DNA of 64,000 nt from Umbilicaria muhlenbergii (GCA_000611775.1 KK106982.1:2281343-2345342); one strand, 5' to 3'. Counted from the first letter of the stretch, positions 24,719 through 38,709 are shown. Notes: generated by a model not told the origin, from the letters alone. Numbers and translations: made by a program.

Positions 24719-26890
24719 AGATAATTTTACATGAATTATTCACAGAGATTTTTGACAATGTGAAGAGGATGCAATTGCTAAAAGATGAAATTAAGATCTT
24801 TAATAAAGATTTAAAATTGATGTGCAAATCAAGTTGAATGTTTACAGCAAAGAGTAAAAATTTTAAAAAACATTCATCTGCAATCATTGCCTTTGCAAGC
24901 AGTCAAGAGGCTGAAAAAGCCTTGAGAACTAAATTAATAATGACTGAAAATTCACTGCATACCATGGAATACACAGACTGCAAACCTTATAAGCAATGCA
25001 TCAAATGTCAAGGATTTGACCACACACAGCATAAGTGCATACATGAAGTCAAATGTCAAATATGTACTGAAAATCTTTATATCAGAAAACACACATGCTT
25101 TATCTGCAAAAAAGAACAAGAAATATGCAGTCACACAAGAATAAAGTGTGTAAATTGTAAAGAAAATCATCAGGTGAATAGCAAAGACTGTGAATATTAT
25201 AAAGCAGTTGAACTTTATTCAGCAGACAGAGACCCTTTAATCATAAATGAATAATGTATAATACAAATACACAACATTTAAACACAGATCAGCAGGAATT
25301 ATTTAAAATATAAATTTTTTAATATAACTGCAATAAATCAACAAACATTATGCAATCATGTTTAAAAGCTGTAGTTGAAAAAATAAATATTATGTTAATT
25401 CAAGAATCATGAATAAGGTTAAATCACAGTACTATTTCACATTCAGCATTTATTAGCATTATTTCAACATCAGAACTCAGATCATAAGTTATAATATTTA
25501 TTACAAAAGCAAATAAAGGAATAAAATACACATTTAGGTCAGATATTTTAAAAGATGCAGATGTACAAGCTGTATTTATTTTTATATCAGATTTAAAAGA
25601 AATCTTATTATTAAATGTATATAATAAAAGGTCTCTTCAGCCTGAATTAAATACATGAATGATAAAAAGAGTGTTAAGTTAAATAACTGCAACATCAAGA
25701 ACTTTAGTCTGTGGAAATTTTAATGCACATCATGCATGATGAAACTTCACAATCACAGAGGCAAAAAATGCAGAAAACTTATTACAATGACTGCAAATAA
25801 ATCACTGTGATTTAGTCAATATATCAGACATTATGATATTTATTAAACATATTGTAAATAAATAATATTCATCAGTTCTAAACTTAACATTTGCAACAAA
25901 TCAATTAATACTGAAAATAATTAATTGACAAGTTAATGAAGAAGTCTATACTAATTTAAATTATGAAATTATTCAGTTTTCAATAATTACTGAAAACCTT
26001 ACATTAGTGAAAAGCTCATTCAATGCGCTGTTTAACATACAAAAAGTGGATTGAAAGAACTTCACAAAGAAATTACAGCAAAATGCAAAAGCAATAAGTT
26101 TAAATCAGTCATTAGAACAAATGACTGAAAATTTAAGAGACTTAATTGCACAAACTGTGAAAAACAATATTTTTAGATGAAAACCATGCAACAAATTTAA
26201 AGTATAATGGACAGAAAACCTCATCAGGCTAAGAAAAAAAATGTCAACAGTAAGAAGACATTACAACAAGCAAGATTAATCTGAAAGATAATGAATTAAA
26301 TTCACAAAAAGCAGATCTGAGTACTTTCAAGTTATTAAAAATGCAAAACAAAATCCTGAACAACATTTCTTACAGAAGCAAGTGGAAAAGATGTATTTTA
26401 AATATATAAATACATTAAACCACGACTTATGAAGAAAATACCATCAATACAAGATTAAAATGATGTATTATGTCAAGATTTTCAAGACAAATATTAAGTA
26501 TTTATCACAGCAATGTATTCAAAACCTTTTACAGCAGAAATTAAGAATAATCAAGATGCAATAAATGTAAATTGATCAGACTTAATAAAAAATAAAGTTA
26601 AACAAGTTATATTTACATCCTCTGCAAAAAAAGCATCTGAATCAGATGATATTTCCTTTGCTATTATTTAAAAAGCATATCAAGCAATATCAGAATTAAT
26701 GTTTACAATTTATAAACAATTAATTCAAGCAGGTTTTCACTTAAAATATTGATATTAAAGCACTGATGTTGTTTTAAAAAAGCCAGGAAAACCAGATTAC
26801 TCACAGTTAAAAACTTACAAAATAATTACATTATTAAACTGTTTAAGCAAAGTAGCAGAGAAAATCATGACAAATAATAAACTGTCACTG
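24719..26890 (+). mobile_element. Tad1-like LINE, ORF1 end, endonuclease, RT start
   Basis: The 5' half of a LINE on the plus strand. The open frame at 24838-25254 encodes an ORF1-type nucleic-acid-binding tail with successive cysteine knuckles (CIKCQGFDHTQHKC, then CQIC, CFICKK and CVNCKENH). A frame starting near 25249 then shows apurinic endonuclease-like blocks (LIQES near 25395; a CGNFNAHH-type segment near 25710) followed by the first reverse transcriptase blocks (SESDDIS and KKPGKPDYS near 26640-26810). Many stops are present. It breaks off near 26890 in unrelated DNA. Confidence 0.85.
24838..25254 (+). CDS. LINE ORF1-like protein tail with zinc knuckles
   Basis: A 138-codon open frame from the ATG at 24838 to the TAA before 25255. 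Residues about 55-68 form a CCHC knuckle, C-x2-C-x4-H-x4-C, in QCIKCQGFDHTQHKC. Two or three further Cys/His clusters follow (CQICTENLYIRKHTCFICKK, then CVNCKENHQ). This pattern is typical of the gag-like ORF1 proteins of fungal non-LTR elements, which coat the element RNA. An in-frame stop just upstream cuts it from the N-terminal part, so this is a fragment. It is followed immediately by the endonuclease frame. Confidence 0.7.
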   Translation: MFTAKSKNFKKHSSAIIAFASSQEAEKALRTKLIMTENSLHTMEYTDCKPYKQCIKCQGFDHTQHKCIHEVKCQICTENLYIRKHTCFICKKEQEICSHTRIKCVNCKENHQVNSKDCEYYKAVELYSADRDPLIINE

Positions 26891-29149
26891 CAGATCAGGG
26901 TGACACTAAGTTAAGTTAAATTAAGCTGAGTTAAATGACAGTGTCTCAATGATTTTAAACTCATCTTAACATGTCAGGTTGAGATGAGTAATAAAGTAAG
27001 ACACTGAGAGTTCTGCAGAATTCATTAAGTCTTTATACATGATGTATATAATCTGCACAAGGGTTAAAACTTTACTTTTGCGCATTAAGGTTATCACTTA
27101 TGCAGGTCAGAGTGATCTCAGTTTAAGTTTCATGTTTTTATTATTACATTAATATCTTATCCTACAGAAACAATTTAAGCATTATTAATTAACATTATTT
27201 CTTCAGTCATCATACTGCCTTGAAGCAAGTATAGCTCTTGAATCCTGCATTTTAATAATATACAACACAAGATTTTCACCTGAATCAAGAAGCAAGAGAT
27301 ATTTTATTAAAATTATATTTTTACTCTGAATAATAACTCACTTTTTGTAAATGATGAGCAAATTGATATCTGTGTGAGGGTATTAACTTTAGCATTACTT
27401 TGTATTTCAGACAACTTATTTTTAAAAAATGAAATCAACAATACCTCTGTTGACTTTTATAATATCAGCAGAGCAGTCTTCTGTTAATATAATATACTTT
27501 TTTAATATTAATGTTCTGTATGCCTGGTAGATTGATCATGATTTCATGTATTAAATGTTGAAATGCAGCTTTCAGAATAAGCAGCTCCTTCATATGCTAA
27601 TAATGTTTAATTTTATAAAAGACTTTCACTGCAAAAGGGCATTAATTTCTGACATTATTAATTAATATAAGAAACTTACTTTCTGACTTGATCTTTCACA
27701 AAACCTTTGACAACTCTGAGTGAGCAGGTCTTTTTCCTCAAGGTGCAGATTATATAATTAATCATCATTATGTTAAATCTTTCTGATGCTTCTTCACAGC
27801 TTTATTCTTTGATAATTTATAAATCTTCATCAACTTTCTGACTTGATGAAGCTCATCTTTAAAAGAAGAGGAAATAATTGACAGATGTTTAACTCTGTTT
27901 TTAATACACATCATACTTCAATTACTTAGTAGGCATTAGCTTTTAGCATTACTATAAGTGTTGACTTGTTTAACTATACTTGTGAAAATTTGTAAAGGTG
28001 TATGATTAGCTAGAAGAGGCAAGAGGTGCATTAAAAAGATGTGTTAAATATAACAAAGAGTGATGATTGTGACAGAGTGAGTTGAAGATGACTGAGTATG
28101 TTGAAGATGACAGAGTGTGTTGAAGATGATGAGTTTATTAAAGATGATGAAGTGCATTGAAGTTGAGAAGATAATGTATGCCAAAGATAAAAAAGTATAT
28201 TAAAAAGGTGTGTAAGATCTGAAGATAATAAAATATTAATCATCAAGAATGAATGCAGACATTATTTATGAGCATTATTTAACTGACAAGTATTTTTAAG
28301 CGGAGAACAACATGAAAAATGTGTGTTAAAAATAATGAGGAAAGTATGCAGAGTTTGAAGATTTAAAGAGAAGTAAACTTCTGCCAACATGAATAAATAC
28401 TGCAGATGTTATTTACAAGCATTATTTAATTAAAACTTCAACAATGAGGTGTAAAAGGGGGATGCTAAAGTGCATGAAAATAAGAACATGATCAGCTGCA
28501 GATTTCATGTCTGTAATTAAATTATCAGATCAACACAGCACTTTTAGTGCATTCATTGTAAAAATGAAATATTATGATATCAACATTTAACTTTCAGTGC
28601 ATTCACTGCAGAGGTGAGATGCTGTGATATCAACACAGGTTTTCAAAAACATAATTGAAATATATAAATATAAACATTTCTTGTAGAACTCATCTCTGCT
28701 CATGTTATTATCATTTGATTTGCACTTCACCTCATCATTTAAGTAATGTTGTAAATTAATATCAACATCAAATCCTGTCTAGCAGCGCTTTTAATCACAT
28801 AAGTCTCAGTATCAAAATTTATAAGTTAAAGAATAATTTATTAATTGTGTATATTAATCTTCTTCAACATTCATCCTTTTTCATCATTTAACAGCATGTC
28901 TCATTTCTTCAGGTATTACTCACATGTCAATAATAATAATAATTATTAACATTTACTGTTTAATTTACATCACTTCTTTATTAATACACTTGATCACCTG
29001 CTCTCTTACTTTTTTATATCAGAAGCAAGGTAATAATCAAAGATAATACTCACATCATAAAAGACAGATCATTAACTTATATAATAATGATGCAATCAAG
29101 TTCTCTCTTCACTTCATCATGATTAATTTACTTATCACGCCTTAGTGAG
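26891..29149. other. AT-rich stretch without recognisable genes
   Basis: No domain was recognised on either strand. Near 26897-26980 is a patch rich in GTTAAGTTAAATTAAG and GAGTTAAATGACAGTG. A small tandem array lies at 28060-28165. The minus-strand open stretch at 28031-28246 is only the complement of that array and its surroundings. Confidence 0.5.
28060..28165. repeat. Short tandem array, GTTGAAGATGA units
   Basis: Four to five imperfect units of about 20-24 bp share the core GTTGAAGATGA with GAGT/GTGT linkers. It is purely repetitive, with no sign of coding use. Confidence 0.7.
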
Positions 29150-29582
29150 GAGGTTGATGTAAGATAAATGCTGCATTAATTACTCTGCAAAAGCACCTCA
29201 ATGAATATAATCAGCATGAAAGCATGATCAGAAAGCAGCAAAAGTGTTATAATAAAATTAATAATAAAATTATAATTGCATGTGCTAAAAACACAGATGA
29301 GCAGGCTAAGTTAAAATGTCATTAAAAAGTACAAAAGATAACATCAGGTTGAAATGAAATAAATTATAATGAACATCAAGTCTTGATGAAAAATACCTGA
29401 GAAATTAAGTCTGTGAAACATTTTGAGAAGAAGTTGTCAGGTAAAACTGATAAGTAATGCTCATTTTGCAAGCTACTTACACTTATAATGAAATAATCTA
29501 AACAAAATCTCATGAGTATCTGAAATGAAATTATCTTTAAGTGTGAAAATATGAAAAATGAGTTCTTTCAAGCCTTGCTGTG
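29150..29582 (+). pseudogene. Unassigned coding remnant G, second copy
   Basis: The right part (29437-29582) matches 14190-14330. The left part has a protein-like open stretch near 29180-29310 that is Asn/Lys/Gln-rich and helical (MIRKQQKCYNKINNKI). It is interrupted by stops and ends at the LTR beginning at 29583. The QKCYNK segment recalls the accessory segment at 21506 and 38796, but the match is short and may be chance. Function unknown. Confidence 0.4.
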
Positions 29583-29809
29583 TGTCATGAGTTAATGACA
29601 ATTCAAGACTCATATAAGATATATACTTTATAAGTGACTTAACAGTGTTAATGAGTTATCTGAAAACTTTACACTGCTTAATCTCATCTTCACTCCTTAA
29701 TTATTAGTTTTAGATAATTAAAATCATATGATCTTTATACATTTATATCTCATGTTATTTTTACTCTGATTATACTTCCCTTTCTAGTAAGGGATGTTAT
29801 AATTTAACA
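29583..29809 (+). repeat. LTR, 228 bp family
   Basis: Begins TGTCATGAGTTAATGACA and ends GTTATAATTTAACA. It aligns throughout with the other copies and is one base shorter. Confidence 0.92.
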
Positions 29810-30111
29810 ATTTTAATAACTTTACCTTCAAAAGAGTGATGGCCTGAGATAAGATGCAGATTTAAAATCAATTATGTTAAACTTCTAAAGCAGAACAAGA
29901 CATAATGATAAAGAATTAACAAAATGATTATAAAATATCACTCATTTCCTCTGACATCAGTGAAGTGAACCTCATGAGTGAAGGATTCACAGGTGAAATA
30001 ATGCACAACATTAATGATGAAATCATGTAAGTGAAATGATAATGAGATAAACTCTTAAAGCAAAAAGAGTTGCAGCAGCTCTGAACAAAAGTTTTAACAC
30101 TGCAAGTTAAT
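29583..30111 (+). mobile_element. Gypsy element (228 bp LTR family), 5' part
   Basis: Fossil: an LTR at 29583-29809, then leader and the start of gag, matching 19613-20140 and the complement of the 49868 end. The gag sequence stops at 30111 and resumes at 50778-50936, because another LTR element (30112-50777) sits between. The last five bases, TTAAT, pair with TTAAC at 50778-50782. No pol from this copy is seen. Broken. Confidence 0.88.
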
Positions 30112-30272
30112 TATCAAGATTATGCAGAGCAAGTCATGCAGATATGATGATGAGGATATCAATTGTAAAAAGTTATGAAGTGATGAGTAAAGTTACTTAT
30201 ATAAAAGCTGAGTGCGCATTAAACTTAATTAAGTGTTAGTGCATGTCACTGAATATTGTCATGCTCTTAACA
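30112..30272 (-). repeat. 3' LTR of small LTR element
   Basis: 161 bp. On the minus strand it begins TGTTAAGAGCATGACAATA. It pairs with 50617-50777. Confidence 0.85.
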
Positions 30273-30744
30273 TTATTCTCTTCTCTGAAAAAGTGTTGTC
30301 TGCAACACTGTTAATTAACTCTCTCAATTAGATTACCTTGAACAGTCTGAACAGTTTGAATAATTTAAACAGTTCAAACTTACTGCAGCTTGCTGAGGTA
30401 TTTATGATGAAAGCAGCTGATGCAGAGGCAGTTGATGCAGCAGTGAAGATAATTGACACAGTGAAGACAGCTGTAATAAAGGCAGAGGTGAAGATAAAGA
30501 ATTAAATAAAATTAACACATATAAAAGCAATACAGGTGTGTAAAGTTCACTTTTTTAACTTTTAACTGTTGTTATTAAAATGTTCATCTTCTCTTCTTGA
30601 CTTTTAATTACTCATTTAAGTGCTCTGTATTCTGTCCTGATCTTATGTAGTTGTGTCATACCTCAGTGCTTATGACTTATAATAAACTTCAATCATGCCT
30701 TGCATGTCATACTTCAGCACTCACAACTTATGATGAACTTCAAT

Positions 30745-30951
30745 TGTTACAGTTAACTATTTCACTTCATAAGTCAGCTTAGAACTGTTGCAAGAGGTGA
30801 GTTATTTAAATTTAAAAATGTACAAAAAAGGAAGCAGTCTTGTGAGTGCAGTCATGACATAAATGTCAGGGTGTCAAGACACACTAGTCTCAATTTAATT
30901 TAACATCAGGTAGTTCAATATCTGTCAGTGTTAATTGATCATGTTGTAACA
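30745..30951 (-). repeat. 3' LTR of Gypsy 30745-50135
   Basis: 207 bp, TGTTACAG to TTGTAACA with inverted termini. It has the same length and orientation as 49929-50135. The preceding TCAAT is one target-duplication copy. Confidence 0.95.
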
Positions 30952-30966
30952 TCACTCCTCTTCAGA
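30952..30966 (-). other. Polypurine tract
   Basis: On the minus strand, GAAGAGGAGTGA directly precedes the 3' LTR, as expected for second-strand priming in this family. Confidence 0.75.
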
Positions 30967-33900
30967 CAGGAGGACTGTCCTCAGTTTTCATTTTAAACTT
31001 TTCATCTTGACTGCCTCTTGAATTCTCTATTGATTATCATGTTGTTTTTATTCATCAGGTTCAGCTCTTCACCTGACTTGTAAGCATTTAATCAAACTTG
31101 TAACCTTCTCAGTGGCTTCACCTCATTCAGATAAGCGTCATGATAGTTTTTTACCTTTTAAGGTGACTTTATAAAGTCAACAGCATCATATCATTCTGAG
31201 TCTGAATCATATCCCTCTCAAGTCACTTGATATTGCAGAATGTTGTTGTGAATTCAGCTTGTTAAGATTTTTTTCACTGCATACTCAGGCTGATCATTAA
31301 CTTCAGTCAGTGACTTCAGGTCCTGAATTTGATTCAGCATTAAATTATTCACTGCTTTTCTTAAACAATCAGCATGAAAGATGTTGTTTATCTTCATGTG
31401 TTCAAGTAGCTTCAGAATGTAAAAGTAATCTTTCATGCTGAAGATCTGATAAAGGCCTGCCGCTTAGTGATTCAACTTTAAATTAAATCTTTCAGTGGTT
31501 CAACTCTTTTAAGTAATGTAAACTTAATCTTTAATGAAGAAGTTTAATTTTCTTCAGTGCTTATTTACTTGATCTGTCATCTTATTTTAAGCCTGTTTCA
31601 GGTTTTCCTTTGCTCATTTAATTGTGTCACAAGTTTTAATAATGAAGGTTTGAGCTTCTTCTCTTGTTAATTGCTTCCTTACAGTGTTCAAGGATTGTGT
31701 TCACTCTTTTTAATGAAAGTGTAGATGAGGGGTCTGTCTCAGCTTCAACTCATAAGGTGACATGCCTGTGAACTCATGAGTGAGAACTGCTTGAGTGAAA
31801 TTCATTATTAATAAAAGGTCTGATCAGTTGTCCTGAAAGTAATTCATGAAAGAGTGAAGCTGTTGATTAATGTATTAATTCAGTATCTCAGTGCTTTCAT
31901 TCATCTGTGAGTGATATGCTGTTGAAAGCTTTTGCTTTATCTTCACAAGCTTGCAGAGTTCATCTGTGAATATTCTCAGTGCTTTCATTCATCTGTGAGT
32001 GATATGCTGTTGAAAGCTTTTGCTTTATCTTCACAAGCTTGCAGAGTTCATCTGTGAATATTGAGATGAACTGAGGCCTTCAGTCTGATGTTGCTGTCTC
32101 AGGTGTTTCATAGATTCTTCAGATGTACTCATAATACAATTATGCAGCTTAAGCTGCTGTAACTGTCTTCTGACATGACAGTGAGAAGGCCCTTTTTTCA
32201 AAGTGATTAATAATGATAAATATGTTGTCAAAGCCTTTCTTGTCCCGTGAGAAGGATTTAAAGTCAAATGAGACATGCTGTCAACACTTATCTTTAATTA
32301 ATAAAGAGTGAAGTAGACCTGAGGTCTTGTCTCAGAGTACATGCATTTAACAGCATGTTCAACAGTTCAAAATAAAAACTGAACAGTCATTTAACAGACC
32401 TGATCAGTAATACTGAACTGATAACAGCTTTGTCATCTTAGTCTTGCCTGAGTGTGCTGTCATGAGCGTTGAATGAGCTTCATTAATCAAATAAGTCTGC
32501 AAAGTGTCAACATTCAGCATCATGAGCTTCTTAAATCATGTAAGAAGGTTATCTTGAAGCTTTCAGCCTCATTTCTTCTTTCTTGTCATCTGACAGTACT
32601 GGTTCAGTGATTCATGAGAGTGATTGACTTGCAGAATCTGATTCATCAACTGATAAGAATTTTTCATCTGTTTAATCTCATTCAGTGAATCACTTTCAAT
32701 GTTCATTGAACCCTCACTTATTGCAGCTATTATGCAATTAGAATTCAGAAACAGTTATGTTCATGCAGTGATGTTCTTTTCTTTCTGAGTGATCAACTCA
32801 TCATGTTTTTTTATCAGAGCATCAACAACAATATTGACTGTTTCTGAGTGATAAGTAATCTTGAAGTTGTAGTCTGTCACAATATCAGCTTATCTAGCTT
32901 GCCGTGAATTAAATAATCACTTGATGATAAAGTACTTTAGAGCATGATGATCTGTAATTGTAATAAAAGGGGCTGCTTGTAAGCTTAATAGCATGTCATG
33001 TCATTCTTGAAGGACTTTAACAACTGTTAACATCTCTCTGTCATGAATCTCATATTGCATTTCCTCAGGTGACATTGTCTTTGAGAAGTAAATTACAGGT
33101 TTTCACTTATCATCTTTTTGTTGCTGAGTGAGCATTTTTATAACAACTTCACTGCTGACGTCTGTCTTCATTTGAGTTTTCAAATAAGGTGAGTAATGAG
33201 CTTAAATAGCATCTGATAGCATCAGCTCTTTTAAGAGGTGTCAGGCCTCTTTTGCAGTCAGCTTTGTCAACAGGTGTACAACTTGACCTCATTTTTTCAA
33301 TGAATAACAATAAAAGTTGCAGAATCTCAGGAAGGACTGAATTTTCTTAATTAATTTTAATAACAATTAATCCTTGATGACAGAAACTTTGTCTGAGTTT
33401 ATTATAATATCTTCAGTGCTGATGATGAAGCTCAGAAACTTGATAAATTAAATGTTAAACTCATTTTTTTTATGTCTGCTTGTAGATCTGCTTTCTTAAG
33501 GTGTTGAAGCATCTTTTTAACTTAAGTGTCATGTTTCAACAAATCCTCTGAGTAAATTAAAATATCATTCACATAAGCTGTGCAGAAATCATTCAGGTAA
33601 TTGAATAAGATGTTGTTGATATACCTCTGAAAGAAGATGAGTTCATTGCAAAGACTGAAAGATAAGATCTTGTATTTGTAGAATTCATATCTCATCTGAA
33701 AGGTGATTAAATCCTTAACAGACTCTTTCATCTGTATTCAGTAAAATGCCTGCTTAACATTCAACTTGATAAAAACCTTTGCTTTAGTCAGTCATGCTAA
33801 AGTTTTTTTAATTAAAGGCAAGAGGTACTTATCCTTTTTAATGATTGCATTAAGTTTTCAGTAATTAACACAAAAACATCACCCTCCTTCAGGTTTCTTT

Positions 33901-36754
33901 GCAAAGAGAACTGATGACATGTAAGAAGCATCATTAAGAATTATGAAACTCTTTTTCAAATGATCTTCAAGATAAGCCTTGATTAACTTCAACTGCTTCA
34001 GTGACATGCTGTATAAGAAGCTTGAGGTCAGGTTGTTCTCATCTTTCAAGATAATATCATGATTCACTTTTTTCTTATGTAAAGGCAGCTGATTTGATGT
34101 CATCTTGCTGAAAACCTTCATAAACTTTTAATACTGATGAGGTAATTTTTCCTTTATTCTTTGATTCAGCTTCATTTCATCTTGCAGCAGCAGACAAAGG
34201 TTTCTTCAGTTTTTTATTAAATGATCAACCTCATGAATGCTAATGATGCTGATAATCACTTTTTTTTTTTAACATTGTGTAGGAAGTTTTCTGCTTTCAA
34301 AAGTGTAATATTCACTTCTTGATAAAAAGGAGATTTATGATTCTTTAATTTTTTTACATTTAATGAACTTTGACCTTCATTCATTGAATTACTCATGTGA
34401 TTCATTGAATCTTTCTTTTCATTCAGCTGTTTTTTCATCTCATTGATGTTGACCTGCTGCTGAGCTTTTCATGTCTTTGATTGTGCTCATAGCTGCAGGA
34501 CTGACTTTTTAAGCAGTTTAATAAACTTTTCCTTTCACTCATTTAACCTTGTTGAATGTTCAGTATCCTCAGGGTCAGCTTTGTTAAATGTCATTATGAT
34601 TTCATTCCTTTCTGCTCTTTTTAAGATCTGAGTCAGTGTTGCTGCTTCATGTAAATTATCATATTATTCAACATCTGTCTGATGTTCTGATTTGACTTCT
34701 GATAGCTGTAATTCTCACCTTGATATCATCAAGTTCTTGCTTGCCTGATATTGAGCCTCCTCAGGCCAAATCAGCTTTTGATTAAAGCAATCAATTAATA
34801 TTTTAATCTTCTCAAATCATTTCCTCTCAATCAGAACATCATGTCTGCTGATGTTATAAAATAAGAAGTGAGTAGGGATTCATCTTCTGTTAATCATTAA
34901 GTTTGCTGTAAATGCTCTGAAGATTATTTCAACATTTTGATTGTTATATTCTGTTAAAAGAATTAACCTCTGTGCTGTCCTGATGTATAACTGCAGATGC
35001 TTTTTCACAAATTTAAAGTGCTTCTTGTGAATAAAAGCCTTTTCAGTAACATTGATGTTTAGCAGAGCTGCTACTCTTATGATTAAGTTATTGACTGCAA
35101 GTTGATAATCTCAGATTAATGATGATCTTTTTAAAATGTTTGATATTTTCATCTTGCTTATCTTTGCTCTTTCTGTTGACTCTAGGGTGAAGACTTCATT
35201 TAAAGTAATTCATTTTCTGAATCTGAATGATCAGAGTCTACAGCCTTTGCCTCAGCTTTCTTTAACTTATTAAGATAATTCCTCATCAGGTGTCCTTTCT
35301 TATTGCAGATGTAATAAATTATATTAATTAATATTAATTTGATTGCTTCTCATGCAACAGCAGTGATTGTGGTGATTGTTTTCTTTTTAAATTTAAAAGT
35401 TGACTGCTTCTTCTGCAGCTTCTGTTGATTCTTTCATTTCTTGATTCTTTCACTCACTTTAATAAGACCTCTCATGAACTGTTGAGTCTTCTTACAATAA
35501 ACATCAAATGACATGTCCTCATCAGTGACATAAATTTTCATTTGAACTCAAAGTGAGTTGTATAACTTGTCATGAATTTCCTCTTTTCACTGATCCATTG
35601 ACATCTTCACTGAGTTCATCAGTCATAGAAACTCTGACTGAAACATGTTAAAGTCCTCAAGATAAGACATCTTGAACTTCTTCAGCTGCTTTCATGTCTT
35701 TAAGTGATGATCTGAATCCTTGAAGATGTTCTTCAGGTACTGAATAATCTTCTCAACATAAATCTCTCTTCCTGACTGAGCCTTCAGTCATGAATAAAGG
35801 TGTTCAGAAACCTTGATGTAAACTAACATCTTGATGTAAATCACTTTGACATGTTCAGCTTCATCTTGATCTGGCTGATTAAATTAATCATCATTGATTA
35901 ATAACTTGCTCTTCATCTGATCATCTCATACCTGAAATGTGAGCTTAAGATCATCATTCAGAATTAATGAATCTGAAAACTTCACTGAACACTTCTTCAT
36001 TGTGTCACTCATGTTCAATTTAAATGTGTCTTCTCTTGACTGCTCTGCTTCAGGATTGTTAAGTCATCAGATTAACTTCAACACATCTTATTTCAATTCT
36101 TGTTTCTCAGTTGTTAACTTCTTTATCTGAGAGTTTTTTTAATTATTCTGTTCTTCTAGATTTTGTATCTGTGCCTTGTATGAATCTCTCTGATTTAGCA
36201 TCTTCAACATTAAATGACAGATGTTCTCTGAATCATGTGCTGCTCATTATTATAAATTTTCAGAGGTCACCTCACCTCAAGAGTTCATCTTCATGATGTT
36301 TATTATTTTTAATCTCTCATGATCATCTGACTGTCCTTCAGTCAAGAATAGTCTTTCAGATTAAGAAGAAGTCTCTCTCTCTCAGTGTGATTTAATCATG
36401 ATTTCTTCAGTGCTTCAGACATCTACTCTTAGTGCTGAGATTATTCAGTTCAGAATCTTGCTCTTTCAACTGCTTTTACTGCAGTTGTTTATGCTTATAA
36501 ATAAGTCTTTGAGAATATTTACATGTTGCAGGACTTTCTGTTTATTGTAACTGCTTCTCACAGTTATTTGTCATCATGACAGAGTACTTCTTAATCATTT
36601 GTTGCTTACTTCTCACAGGACTTGAGAATTGATTGTTGATAATTAATTAATGAATTTAAAATATTCTAGGAACCTCCTGATCACTCAGTAAACTGTGAGT
36701 TGAGATGTTTGATGATGTCAAGAAAGAATTTTCTCATCAACACATGTGTTTGTC

Positions 36755-36982
36755 TGTAAGACTATAGCGTCCCTTACTAGAAAGGAAAGTATAGTTGAGG
36801 TATGTGACAGCATGAGATATAAATGTATAAAGGTTATATGATCCTAACTATATAAAACTAATAACTAAGAAATGAAGGTGAGATTAAGCAATGCAGAGTT
36901 TTCATGTGACTCATTAATGCTGTTAAGTCACTTGTAGGGCGCATGCCCTACATGAGTCTCAGATTATCATTAACTCATGATA
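36755..36982 (-). repeat. 3' LTR of Gypsy 36755-49868
   Basis: 228 bp. On the plus strand it starts TGTAAGACTATAGCGTCC. It is preceded by TTGTC and pairs with 49641-49868. Confidence 0.95.
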
Positions 36983-37589
36983 ATTACCTCCTCTTTATGC
37001 AGCAGCCTTTCAGCGCAGAAAGGTGAGTGACTGTTAAAAGACTCAATTAACAGTTGAATCAATAACACAGTGTCAGCACTGATTAAATGAGATGATAATA
37101 AAATAAGCTTATCACATGACAGTGAAAACCCTGAGGAGTGAAGAGGCAGCAGTGAAGTCATGACAGCATAAGCATGACAGCATTATGATAATGTAATCAA
37201 GGCCTTGAGTGATGATATCATAATAAAGGCTCTGAAATATAAATACTGTCAACTCCTCAGCCTTCTGTCATTAACTTTTGTCAGAGCAGTGACACCTCAT
37301 CACAACATTATTAATGCACCCTCAAGATGCATCATCTTCATCATCACAACATCAATCATTATGCTTGTAAGTCAGAGAAGCTGACTCTGCAGATGCACTT
37401 TTAATGTGAGTCATCATATAACACTCACTCATTGCTAAGTGTTTCATTGAATCACATGCACAACTGATTGAATCATTCTGCCTCTGATGTAGTCATTGTT
37501 TCACAGATGACATGACTCAGGTGTGTGATGCTTATTTAAATGTTAAGTGCACATACTGCGTGAATTTGCATAAAACTTATCTTTCAGTA

Positions 37590-38709
37590 CATCCGCAACT
37601 TGGCAGCCCGCTCAAAAATAAGATTTTAGTTAATAGTACTTTATGCGCTCAGAGCACTCTCTGAGCAGTAAATGAGCTCATACAAATCTTACACTTTAAA
37701 TAACTATTATACCTTCATGAATAATAAAAAACTTTTTATTGAAAAGTTTTAGATCTCTTTATTCTGTACACTTTACAAACTAAAGATTTCTTCATAAGTT
37801 TTAATTTGCAATAGTTATGAATTAAAAAACTTTTAACTAATTATAAATATATTAGCATATTAAATAACTATTGCGCTTTTATACTTATGATATAACTTTC
37901 AATTTATAAGTTGTAGAGAATAAGCTGTTTAAGAGTTTTCTTATACAAAGTTTCTTTTTATGTGTTGTTGTGGTTGAGTTATTCAAAAAGTCATTAAAAG
38001 TCAGTTTATTAATGTTGTGATTTTCATCACTGAAAGTTTAAAATCAATGTAACTTTTTAACAACAACAGTTATAAAAAAACTTTAAGTTATAAAACTGTT
38101 TAATAGCTTCTTCTCTACAACTTATAAACTGAAAGTTATATCATAAGTATAAAAGCGCAATAGTTATTCAAAGTATATGACTTTTTTTGAAAGATTTTTC
38201 ACTATCAAAAACTTGAATTAAATATAACTTAACAACAACAGCAGTTATGAAGAAACTTTTAATTTAACATTAATAAAGAATACTATTTTTTATAATTTAT
38301 GCATTGAAAGTTTCATCATATCTGTTGAGGTGCAAAAGTTATTAAAGTGTGTAAATTCTTAAGTGGCGAAAATCTTGAAGTTCTTTAAATAGTCAGAACT
38401 CAACACTTATACAGTGCTTTCAGACTCAACAAATCATGATTTTTTATTGCAGAAAAGTGAATTTTAGCAAAAGTTTACTTATTATAAATTTTACTGTTAT
38501 TATAACACTGTGTGTGTACTTGTTTAAACAATTGTTTTAATAATTGTTTTTTTATCACAAAATTTTGATGTTCTGCTCAAGATTTAAGGTTAAGCTCAAA
38601 GCGCTCAAAGGCTGCTAAGAGCGGCTGTTAGCTGAGACATGAGATCAGAAGCTCAGAGTGCTCAAAGTGCTAAAAACTAACTCAGAGTTAACTTGTTAAA
38701 TTGCTGATG
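37590..38709. mobile_element. Foldback DNA transposon, copy 3 (b/a ends)
   Basis: The left end CATCCGCAACTTGGC is type b; the right end AAATTGCTGATG is type a. At 1120 bp it has a clear central unpaired region. The dinucleotide TA lies on both sides (37588-37589 and 38710-38711). The relative at 21820-21840 reads through this point with a single TA, which makes it an empty site and supports a 2 bp duplication. Subterminal GAGC-rich words resemble the other copies. No transposase. Confidence 0.9.

Noticed and set aside
28031-28246. Minus-strand Ser/Leu-rich frame
   Set aside because: It is the complement of the GTTGAAGATGA tandem array.
37590-38709. Tc1/mariner assignment from TA flanks
   Set aside because: TA flanks copy 3 only; the composite has CT and copy 1 shows neither, so the superfamily is left open.
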